Source of the DNA: Combretum micranthum | Lineage: Eukaryota; Streptophyta; Magnoliopsida; Myrtales; Combretaceae | NCBI GenBank assembly: GCA_024138025.1 | Contig: JAMXBD010000392.1 | Coordinates: forward strand, 62,001 to 126,000 | Reading direction: 5' to 3' | DNA length: 64,000 nt | In this document: positions 40,601 through 52,600 of the stretch, piece by piece | How the letters are laid out: the number at the start of each line of letters is the position of its first letter | Position numbering within the stretch: position 1 is the first letter of the stretch | The notes under the pieces: model-generated | The model's database searches: none | Told to the model about the DNA's origin: nothing | The model's input: the letters and a program-made list of their open reading frames with translations, nothing else | Program-made: the position numbers and the translations under genes

Positions 40601-43600
40601 TTTGAGATGCATATAATTACATGAATATCCCTAGTTGAAAAGGAAAAAATTGCTAATATCTAAAGCATTAATTTACACAATCAAATCCTAAGATAAAAGA
40701 TTAGATCCTAAAATCAAGGCCTAATTAATATGATTACAACTCTCAACAATGGGAATCTCCATTGTTTTTTCCTCTTCCTCCTAGGCTTGTAATGTATGTT
40801 CTTCCAAGAGTTAACAGTTTCATAAACCTTGAATTATTTTCTGCTATCAATTGCCCAATTAATATGCTGACCACATAGACCCTGTTGTGTTTCACTATAT
40901 ATTATCTCCTCTTTGCAAGCTTTGTTGAGAAAACAAAGTAAATTTTCTGTGATGTTCTTGCAGAACAGTGTACTTAAGCTTGGAGGAGCATTCTGTTTTC
41001 TTCCACTGCCTGTAAAAACTGGATTGCATGTACAAATTAATGCATACTTTGAAGTATCCTCAAATCGTCGTGACATTTGGTATGGTGATGATATGGATAG
41101 AAGTGGCAAAATTCGTTCTTTGTGGAACAGGCTCCTTCTAGAAGATGTTGTAGCTCCTGCATTTATTCAGCTGTTGCTTGGTGTGCAACAGATGCTTGGG
41201 CCAACGGATTCATACTATTCATTGTGGCCCACTGGGACTTTTGAGGGGCCATGGCAGATATTGGTTGAGCACATATACAGAAAAGTTGCAGATGCACCTG
41301 TGTTATATACAGAAGTAGGTGGAGGAAGATGGGTTTCACCTGTTGAGGCATTTATTCATGATTTAGGATCTAATAAGAATAGAGAATTGCAGGATGCTCT
41401 GGTCCAGCTTGGATTGCCTATTGTCTGTTTGTCTAGTATCTTATTTAATACAATTGTCAAATTTTCTACAAGCTTTCAGCAGAAAGTGGTTACTCCAGAT
41501 TCAATACGGCATTTTCTGAAAGAGTGCAGAGATGTGGATTCCCTGAACAAGTCCAGAAAGCTTGTTTTGTTGGAATATTGTCTTGAAGACTTGATTGATG
41601 ATGATGTTGGTGATCATTTGTACAATCTTCCTCTACTTCCACTTGCAAATGGTGATTTTGGTCTATTTTTGGATTCCTCTAGTGGGAACCCAATTTTCCT
41701 CTGCAACGAATTTGAGTTGATGCTGCTAGAAAAAGTTTCTTGTATGCTTGTTGATCCAAATACTCCACTCCACTTACTCAGCAGGCTTACCACCATTGCA
41801 GAGTCCTCAAAAGTTAATTTAAAAATTTTTGGAGTACATATTTTTTTACAGGTCCTCCCTAGATTAGTGCCTGCAGACTGGAAATACAAAAGTAAAGTAC
41901 TCTGGGAGCCAGATAACTGTCATGATCATCCAAGTAAATCATGGTTTTTGTTATTTTGGCAGTATATTAGAACCCGATGTGAAAAGTTGTCATTGCTCAG
42001 TGATTGGCCAATTTTTCCATCCACATCTGGTTGTATCTACAGAGCTTCTAGACAATCAAGGTTGATCAGGGTGGATGGTTTGACTATCAAGATGCAAGAA
42101 ATACTAAAAAAAGTAGGATGCAAGATATTGCATCCTGACTTTGGAGTTGAGCATCAGGATTTGTCTCAATACGTATGTGAAAGTGATAACAAGGGTGTTT
42201 TAGAGGTTATATTTGACGTTTCTCTTTAACTGGTGGGACAAATCAAACATTTCTTCAAAACCTAGAAGCGGAGGAGAAGGATGAACTTCGAAACTTTCTT
42301 CTTGACTTAAAGTGGTATGTGGGACAATATACCGATGATTTTGACTTGCAAAAGTGCATGAAGCTGCCTATTTATAAGGTCTACTCCAATGGAAATTCTC
42401 AGAATTTTCAGTATTCTGATTTAGAGAACCCTAGAAAATTTTTGCCACCATTAAATGCCCCAAATATCTTTCTTGGAGAGGAATTTATCATGCCTTCCTC
42501 TGATATTGAAGAAGCAATCCTATCAAGGTACTTTGGAGTGAAGAGAATTGCAAAAACTCATTTCTACAAGGATCGGGTTTTTTGCAGGCTGAGGGACTTG
42601 CAACCTGAGCTTCGTGACAATGTTATGGTCTCTGTTTTAAAAGATCTACCACAACTATGCCTTGAGGATTCTTCATTCAAGGATCGCTTGAGAAATTTGG
42701 AATTCGTTCCTACTCTAAATGGCTTTATAAAGTGCCCTTCAGCATTATATGATCCTCGTATTGATGATTTGTGTGCTTTATTAGAAAATTCTGATTGCTT
42801 TCCCTATGGAGCTTTTGAGGTTTCTGAGATTCTGGACATGCTGCAAGGTTTGGGTCTTAAAACATCCGTTTCTCCTGAAACAGTTCTTGAAAGTGCGCGT
42901 CAGGTAGAGCAGTTGATGCATAAGGATCAGCATAAGGCATATGCCAGAGGCAAAGTACTGCTTTCCTTTTTGGAAGTGAATGCAGTTAAGTGGTTGCCTA
43001 ATACCTTGGATGGTGAACAGGGAAAAGTAAACCAGATATTTTCACTTGCTGCAACTGCATTTAGACCTCGCAACCTGAAATCTGACTTAGGAAAGTTCTG
43101 GACGATCTTCGGATGATATGCTGGTGCCCTGTTTTGGAATCTCCCCCATTTCAAAATTTGCCGTGGCCTTCTGTGTCTTCAAAAGTTGCTCCACCAAAGC
43201 ATGTCCGCTTGCAGAGTGACCTTTGGTATGTTTCAGCAAGCATGCGAATACTGGATGGTGAATGCTCTTCCACAGCTTTGTCTTATGCTCTTGGGTGGTC
43301 TGCACTGCCGGGGGGAATATAATTGCTGCCCAACTGCTTGAGCTTGGGAAAAATAACGAGATTGTGAATGATGTTGTGTTTCGACAAGAATTAGCTTTAG
43401 CGATGCCAAAAATCTATTCTATCCTTACAGGCTTACTTGTTTCAGATGAACTGGACATTGTGAAGGCAATTCTTGAAGGGAGTCGGTGGATTTGGGTAGG
43501 AGATGGATTTGCAACGACTAATGAAGTTGTTCTTGAGGGTGCTCTTCATATGGCTCCATATGTAAGGATTATACCTGTTGACTTAGCCGTTTTCAGAGAA

Positions 43601-46600
43601 TTATTTATAGAGCTTGGTGTAAAGGAATTCTTGAAACCAGATGACTATGTAGACATTCTACAAACAATGGCCAAAAAGAAGGGGTCGTTGCCTCTTGATG
43701 CTCAAGAAATGAGAGTTGCTATTTTAATTGTCCATCACTTATCAGAATTTCATAATCAAGATGGGCAAGTAAAAATATACTTACCTGATGTGTCAGGTAG
43801 ATTGTTCCCTGCCAGTGAATTAGTCTATAACGATGCTCCTTGGTTGCTAAACTCAGAAGATTCTGATCACACATTTGGCAGTAACTCCAATGTGGCCCTG
43901 AATGCAAAGCGATCAGTTCAGAAGTTTGTTCATGGTAATATATCTAATGATGTTGCAGACAGGCTTGGTGTATGCTCGCTTCGGAGGGTTTTACTTGCTG
44001 AAAATGCCGATTCTATGAATTTTAGTTTATCTGGTGCTGCTGAAGCTTTTGGGCAACATGAATCCTTGACTACAAGACTAAAACACATCCTGGAAATGTA
44101 TGCAGATGGACCTGGGATTCTCTTTGAGCTTGTGCAGAATGCAGAGGATGCAGGTGCTTCAGAGGTGACATTTCTCTTGGATAGGACTCAGTACGGGACA
44201 TCCTCTGTTCTCTCCCCTGAAATGGTTGATTGGCAAGGCCCTGCTCTATACTGTTTCAATGATTCGGTTTTCAGCCCACAAGATTTATATGCTATCTCAC
44301 GTATTGGGCAGGAAAGCAAACTAGAGAAGCCTTTTGCAATTGGAAGGTTTGGGCTGGGATTTAATTGTGTATATCATTTCACAGATGTTCCGTCCTTTGT
44401 TTCTGGGGAAAATATTGTTCTGTTTGATCCCCATGCATGTAACTTGCCTGGGATAACTCCCTCTCACCCAGGTTTGCGAATCAAATTCGTGGGGACAAAG
44501 CTTTTGGAGCAATTTCCCGATCAGTTTTCTCCGTTTTTGCACTTTGGCTGTGACTTACAGCACCGATTTCCTGGTACACTCTTCCGTTTTCCTCTTAGGA
44601 GTGCCAATGTTGCTTCCCGAAGCCAGATCAAGAAGGAAATTTACACAACTGAAGATGTGACTTCTCTCTTTGCTTCATTCTCTGATGTAGTTTCCAATGC
44701 TTTGCTTTTCTTGCACAACGTTAAAACCATCAATATTTTTGTTAAGGAAGGAAATGGCCTGGAAATGGATCTCCTCCATTGCGTGCACAAGGATACTATT
44801 GAAGGGCCGCAGATAGAATCTCATGTATTTGGTTTCATGGATCAGATTAAGCACAGTGGAATGGATAGAGATCAATTTGTTGCAAAACTGTGTAAATCCA
44901 TTGACAAGGACATTCCTTATAGGTGCCAAAAGATTGTGGTCAAGGAGAGGGTCCATCTGGGCTCTTTCACACTTCTGGATAACCTGTGAATGTTTAGGAA
45001 ATGGGAGAAGTAAGAATCACCTTGCTACTCTTATAGGAAAAACTGGTAATCTTGTTCCCTGGGCTTGTGTAGCTGCCCATCTGCACACTGCAAAAGTTGG
45101 AGATGAAAATAATATTCCTAGAACTGAAGATGGTACAGTTACACCTGACACTTCTGAAGTAGTTATGAAAACTAATAAAGAAAGAGAGGATTTTGAGGGC
45201 CGTGCATTTTGTTTTTTGCCACTGCCTGTTAGCACTGGCCTTCCAGTACATGTTAATGCATTCTTTGAGTTGTCATCAAACAGGAGAGACATCTGGTTTG
45301 GCAATGACATGGTAGGGCATGGTAAAAAGCGTTCTGATTGGAATATATACCTACTTGAAGGTGTTGCTTCCCCAGCTTATGGCCACTTGCTGGAAAGACT
45401 TGCAATGGAGATTGGCCCAGGGGATTTGTTCTGCTCATTTTGGCCAACATCAGCGAGCATTGAACCCTGGGCCTCGTTGGTGCAGAGTGTTTATTCTTCT
45501 ATTGTTGATTTTGATCTTCGTGTGTTATACACAAAAGCCAGAGGAGGCCAGTGGATATCAGCCAAGCAAGCTATTATACCTGATTTTAATTTTCATAAAG
45601 CATCTGAGCTTATAGATGCATTATCAGATGCTGGTTTACCCTTGGTGAAGGTTTCTGAGACCCTAGTTCAGAAATTTATGGAAAACTGTCCATCACTGCA
45701 TTTCCTCACTCCTCGATTTCTGAGAAAATTGTTGGTTTGCCGAAGAGGGAATTTTAGGGATCGGAAAGGAATGATTTTGACCCTTGAATATTGCTTACTT
45801 GACCTTAACACTGCAGAAGATTATGATACTCTGAAAGGTTTAGCATTGCTACCTCTTGCTGATGGTACATTCACGACATTTGAAAAGAATGGTGCTGGTG
45901 GAAGAATTTATATTGCAAGGGGTGACGAGTATGGCCTTCTTAAGGATGTGGTTCCTCATCAACTTGTGGAGTTTGAGATTCCAGAGGAAGTTCACGTAAA
46001 GCTATGTGATATAGCCCAAAATGGAGAGTCAAATCTATCCTTCCTTTCATCTGGCTTGCTTGAGAAACTGTTATTGAAAGTGCTTCCCCTGGAGTGGCAA
46101 CATACTAAGCAGGTGACCTGGTCACCTGGTCAACAAGGTCAGCCTAGTGTGGAATGGATGAAGTTGTTTTGGAGTTACTTAAAATTGAGATGTGATGACC
46201 TGTTGTTGTTTGCAAAGTGGCCTATACTGCCAGTTGGTACTGATTCTCTCTTTCAGCTTGTTGAAAATTCAAATGTGATAAGGAATGATGGTTGGAGTGA
46301 GAACATGTCCTCTCTATTAGTGAAAGTTGGATGTCATTTCTTGAGACATGACATGCCAATTGAGCATCCACAACTTGAAAAATTTGTGCAACCTCCAACT
46401 GCCATGGGGATTTTAGATGCACTTCTTTCAGTTGCTGGTGAGACAGAGAACATCCAGAGCCTTTTTGATTATGTGTCAGAAGGTGAATTGCATGACCTCA
46501 AGGGTTATGTTCTTCAATCTAAATGGTTTTCTGAAGAGCATATGGGTGAGAGACATTTAAGCATTATAAGAAATCTTCCAATTTTTGAATCATACAGGAG

Positions 46601-49600
46601 TCGGAAATTTGTGAGCTTGAACAGACCGAATAAATGGCTTAAACCAGAAGGTGTATGTGAGGACCTGCTGAATGATGATTTCGTGCGTACAGAAACAGAC
46701 AGGGAGAAAATTATTTTGACAAAGTTCTTAAAGGTTCCAGAGGTATCAAGGGCTGAATTTTACATGGAGTATGCACTTAAGAACATGTCTCAATTCTCTT
46801 CTATAGGAGGTGCGGTATCAGCAGTACTGCATGATATTAAGCTTTTGATAGAGGTGGATGTCTCAATTAAACCTACTATTTCTAAGATACCCTTTGTTTT
46901 AGCAGCAGATGGATGTTGGAAGCAGCCATCAAGGTAAGTTTCTAACCTTATAGTGAGCTTTGCTTTTAACCTTTTATTGGTGCCAATATTGGTACAGGAT
47001 GAGAAATATATATGTTTTGAGATTAGAATTGTATTAATGGAGAAGCTTTTACTTGTCTCATGAAGATGATATATCCTCCAGTGGCCACAAACATTTGTTC
47101 CATGCATATTATTACAAGATTAGGTGCGAACATCATAAGTAGAAATTTTACTTCATATGTATCTTTGCACTAAATCACTGGCATTATTTGTTTTCATGGC
47201 ATAACCAAAACTGCTGCTTATTAGGAAATTTTGGTGGTAAGATAGAGACTCATCACCTTTATGAACTTTGCTCTCTCTCTCTCGCACGCTTTCTCTCTCT
47301 TCCCCCCCCTCCACTCCTCCTCTTCTAACTGTGCATGATTTTGTAGGCTTTATGATCCTCGAATACCTGAGCTGCATGATATGTTGCATAGTGAAGCTTT
47401 CTTCCCTTCTCAAAGTTTCTCTGATCCTGATATATTGGAAGTTTTAGTCTCTCTCGGGCTACGCCAGAGTTTTGGGTTAATTGGTTTGATTGATTCTGCA
47501 AGATCAGTATCTATGATCCATGATACTGGGGATTCAGAGGTTATAAACTATGCTCAAAGGTTGCTTCTTGTTGTAGATGCTCTAGCTCTTAAACATTCAG
47601 GGGTAGGTGATGAGGGATATGGCGATGATTTACTTGAAGCTATCTTTTGTCGGGGTAGTAATCATTTTGATGGTAACTCTGGTGGCTTAAATTTATCAAA
47701 AGAAGGTGAAGGTGAGGCCCATTTTGTGCGTAACATGGATAAAAATCTAGTTTTTGGGACAACAGTGGATGATATATCAGAAGAAGTGTTCTGGTCTGAA
47801 ATGAAGGCTATTTCATGGTGTCCTATATGTGTTGATCCACCTTTTTCAGGCCTCCCATGGTTGAAGTCAAATGTTCAAGTGGCTCCCCCCAGCATGGTGA
47901 GGCCTAAATCGCAAATGTGGATGGTCTCCTCCAATTTGCATATATTAGATGGTGATTGCCACTCATTATACATGCCACAAAAACTTGGCTGGACAGATCC
48001 TCCTACTTTAAAAGTTCTGTTAACTCAACTGGTTGAGATATCGAGAATTTTTTGTGAACTTAAGTCAAACTCTTCAGTGGATCCTGCTTTTGAAGATGCA
48101 TTGCAAAAGGGACTCCCAAAATTATATTCAAAATTAATGGAATTTATGGGTACTGATGAGTTTGCATTGATAAGATCAGAACTTGATGGTATTTCCTGGG
48201 TGTGGGTTGGTGACAATTTTGTACCACCAAATGCCCTTGCTTTGGATTCGCCTGTGAAATTTCATCCTTATTTATATGCTGTTCCATCTGAATTGGAGGA
48301 TTTTAAAGACTTGCTCTTGGAATTAGGTGTTAAACCTAGTTTTGCAGTTTGGGATTACCTTCGTATTTTACAACATCTACAAAATGATGTCAAAGGTTCC
48401 ACACTTACAAGTGATCAGTTGAATTTTGTAATTTGCATCCTTGAAGCCATTGGTGATTTTTTTATGGATAAATCTTTTCCTGATGCATCTAACTTTCCAT
48501 TGTTAATACCAAATTCATCTGGTGTTTTGACACACGTAGGCGATCTTTTATATAATGATGCACCCTGGATGGAAATTAGTGGTCTTTCTGGTAAACAATT
48601 TATCCATCCTCACATCAGCAATGATTTGGCAAACAAGTTGGGTGTACAATCACTTCGCTGCCTCTCATTAGTTGATAAAGACATGACCAGAGATCTGCCT
48701 TGCATGGACCATGACAAAATAAAGGAGCTTTTGAACTTATATGGAGGTGGTGACTTTTTATTATTTGACCTACTTGAGTTAGCAGATTGTTGCAGAGGCA
48801 AGAAGCTACACTTGATCATTGACAAGAGGGAACATCCTTGCGAGTCGTTACTGCAACATAACCTTGGTATGTGCTTGATGAAACACACCCCTCCCCTCCT
48901 TTTTCAAAACACCCACACCACAAAAAAAAAAAAAAGGTCTTGCTTCATTCTCCTTCAGAAGTTTGCATTACACCAATCATTATACATTTTGTATCCTGCC
49001 ATATATCTGTCCCTTCTTAAGCAACACCTTGTTAAAGGAAAAAGAGGATGATGGCAGGATACAAAATGTATAATGATTGGTGTAAATGCAAACTTCTGAA
49101 GGAGAACGAAGCAAGATTTTTGAAGTCTCAAAATATAATATTTTTAACTTAATTTAATCAAAGCTAGTTTTTGAATACCTAACAAGCAATGTGTGATTGT
49201 GTGTTATAAGTTCTATAAAGGATCTAGTCACAAGTAGAATAAATAAAGAAAGGTCAAAGGCTTGTCAAAGAGAACCCTTCAGTCTCTAATTTTGAGGACT
49301 CATTATAGATAACTTTCCAATCTCACAAACGAAAGATAAATGAAAATGAGTTAACTCAATACTATTGGCTTGCTTATTTCTACCATGAGAGTGCTTATTT
49401 GTACAACTCTATAGCTGATAACTTCAAAAAATAAAGATGTTTTCTAAAGGATATCTATATCAACTTCTAAATTAAAAGATGACAATTTCCTAAGATGTCT
49501 TCAAAGACTAGTTAATAATTTGTCTAAACTAAAGATTTAAAAAAATTTTTGTTCATATTTATTTGCTAAACTATACCCCCCTAACATTACTCCTCTTTGA

Positions 49601-52600
49601 GCCATGAGCTTGTTGTTAAGCTCAAATTTCTAATATCTTGGTTTCTGGGAGGTGGTGCTCTGGAGTAGAGGTCATTGAGACGTTATGCATTTAGCTTAGA
49701 GCTTGCATGCAAGTCTAGGATGATCATGTACCCTCTTGTCGGTTTAGGACGCTTGGATGCTGGACTAACAATGGGAGTTGGCTCTATGCAAGTGGTTTGC
49801 ATTTGATGAGTTAGGTGATTGTTGCGGTATTTTGAAGGTATAGTGGTTTGTAGGGTTATCCACTTGGTTGTCACCTGTCGACGTGATTTGTAAGGGTTGG
49901 ATGCTTTGGACTTGCCTTAGTTTGTTTGCCACTCGTTTGTGTGGTTTGTTATTGATGACACCTAGATTTGGGTTCTTTCTTTTGCTGATGCTGATGTGTT
50001 AGTTGGATCACTTGGGAAGAACTTGGAAAAAAAATGTCTTTTTAGAGAGAGAAAATACTCTCTCTTCTTTAAAAAGAACCCCCGAAGTTAGGGTTTTTTC
50101 TTCGTCCCTACCCTTCTTCGGTCTCCTCCCTCCTCTTCTCCTCTTCTCTCTCCTCTCTCTCTTTCCCATCTCGTTTTTCTTTGTTTTCTGCCTCCTTCTT
50201 TGTTCCTTCTCTTTCTTTTCTCTCTCTCCTACCCTTCTCCTCCTTTCTCTCTTCTGCCCGTTCTTTCTGGGGTTTCTCCTCCTCCCCCCTCCATTTCTCC
50301 CCCTCTTCTCTCTTCTTTCTTTTTCTTTTCTCTCTCTTCCCCCTCTCTTCTCCCTTCTCTACTCACTTTCCCGTTTCTGTCTTACCCGTTCTTCTCCCTC
50401 TCACCCCTTCACTTTCTGTTTGCTTGTCCTCCTCTCTCTGTCTTTCTTTTTCTCTCCTTTCTGCTTTTCCTCCTTTTCTCTTCTTTTTGCTGTCTGGCTT
50501 CTCTTTCTTCTTGTCTTCTTCTCTTCCTTCCTGTTTGGTTTGTTTTTTAGGCTCTCCTTGGTTTTTCTAGCTATGAAGACCTTTTTTCACAGAAAAAGAA
50601 GGGTGTTTTTCATGAGTTTGCTTCTCGGGCTTTGTTGGGTGGGGCTTTGGGTGGTTTTCACTGGAGTTTCAAGACGTCTTGGCTGGAATCTGACAACTTT
50701 GGTTTTGTTGGAGGTGTTTTGAGAAGTGGGTTTAAGCTAGTGCCTGTTTCTAATAAGAGTAATGGTGACAAAGTCAATGTGGAGAAGTCAATTGAGTCCT
50801 ATTTTGACTGCACTTAAAGGGAAAATGTAAACAAAGCTGGGGAAGTTAATAGTCGGGTTGGGGTTGACCTTAAAGGAGTCTCCCAGGTGCAGCTTAGTTT
50901 AAAACCTTTTGCCTCCTATGTAGAGGTGGTTTCTGGCCAGAAATATAGGGCTTCAGCAAATGGGGATGTTTCCATGGTAAAGGAGGACAACCTGAAGATT
51001 AATATGGTTTTAAATTATTATTATTCTTCTCGTGTTAATGGAAGAATTCAGGTTAAACCACCCAAATCGGTCTCGGAGATGGGGGAAATGTTATGGAAGA
51101 ACACTTTAGTCGGGTATTTTTTGGGGAAAAGCCCACCTTTTCCTTTGGTATAGTGCATAGCAAAGGCTGTATGGGGAAAGGAAGGTCTTCTTGATGTATT
51201 ATCAAATGGTTATGGTTACTTTCTGTTCAATATAAATGACGAGTCTTCTTTGCTTAAGATTTTGAGATAACCATGGTTTTTTGCCAACCGTCTTTTGGTG
51301 CTTGAGACAACCATGGTGTGGTTTTGAGTTGAATACACCCAAGAAAAATGTTGGTGTGGGTGAAGCTTTGGGGAGTGCCTACTAAATTCTTTCACAATTA
51401 AGGTATTAGAAGTGTTAAGTGCTATTGGGAAATGGCTTCAAGTGGATATTGTCACGGCGACTAACTCTCGTGTTTGGTATGCAAGAGCTTCAGTGGAAAT
51501 GGAGGCGGATGGAGAGTTTATAAAAGACTTTGATATAGAATTTGTGGATGGATCAATCCATAGGGTAGATGCTGAGTATCACATAGTCCTCTTGAGATGC
51601 TTCAAATGCTGTGTCTTTGGACAAGTGTTCTGATGTTGTTGTTGCTGATTTGCCTTTGGGAGAACGGTATAATGTTCAGCAGAGAGGCACCTGTTAAGAC
51701 ATCTCATTTTTTCAGGCTATCCCCATTGTGGGGTTAGAAATAGCCTTATACAAGTCCAAGGTAAAGGAGTAGAATTTAAAGATGGGGGAAGGGATATTGT
51801 TGCTACTTATGCACCAATTACTCTAGGAAAAGGTATATCAATCATGGCTACCAAGCCTTCTACCAATCCTTCGAAGAGAGTAGCTCATCTGTTGTAGGTT
51901 GGGCCTACCGGGTGTAGAATATTCTCTAGATATTCATTCTACATAAATAAGGTTTTATTTTCCTTGTTTGGATTCTTAAAATTTTGTGTATATAACCCTA
52001 TGAATCAATTAGACATATACAATTTTTCCCATCACGCTTTATTACAAATAGCAAATAATATTCTTTTGAGATTATTATCACAACATAAAGATGAGGGCTT
52101 AGTAAATTGCCCATGATATCTTAATATCTATTATTTTGGTAATATGCTGTCTTGAGATACGAGGAAATTGTTGACTCAATCTTTTTGACTTGACAATTGA
52201 GAAAATTTACTAATTTCCCAAAACCAAGCACCACATAATAGATTTCTTCCAGGAAATAGGCTTATTCTTGAGCTCAAACGCTTTCAAGTTTTCCACACTA
52301 TTGGAGCTTGTAGTTGGCTTGCTTGATTGCTTGTGAAAGGCTAGTGAATTTCTCTTACAAATTGGTTAATTGCCTATGGTGACTTTGATACCAATTTGCT
52401 ATGCTTTGAGGTGCGTTAGCAAAATATGCATAAAGTGAAACTAAAAATAGATAGAACATACTCATGGAATAATCTTGAAAAGAATAATATTTTTGTTCTA
52501 CATCTTATACAACCACAGGTACAAAATATATACATTTAGATATGAGATATTTTATGTTACAAAGCTATACATACCAACCTAAGAGTCAGTCCTAATTAAT

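Larger units (their letters stand above)
35884..40748 (-). mobile_element. Ty1/copia LTR retrotransposon, antisense in sacsin intron 2, TSD ATGGG
   Basis: It is structurally complete: LTRs at 35,884-36,106 and 40,523-40,748, exact TSD ATGGG at 35,879-35,883 and 40,749-40,753, PBS and polypurine tract in place. On the minus strand, remnants follow Ty1/copia order. A gag zinc knuckle lies near 39,600-39,660 (CDYCRKPRHT; last Cys lost and a stop inside). A GAG-pre-integrase is at 38,779-39,033 (QKRLGHLLFFVLKKLYP, VCDACELAQHTK). The post-integrase FVGYSATQKGHKCYHP is at 38,165-38,347. The RT block with FDVKNAFLH lies near 37,270. Many stops and frameshifts mean it codes for no working protein. 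By hand count the LTRs differ at roughly 23 of 223 positions, so it is an old insertion. Confidence 0.93.

Noticed and set aside
50003..50722. 239-codon ORF and two overlapping frames of 116-129 codons
   Set aside because: All three come from one CT-rich tract and encode only Ser/Leu/Phe/Pro low-complexity sequence. It is the leader of the LINE relic.
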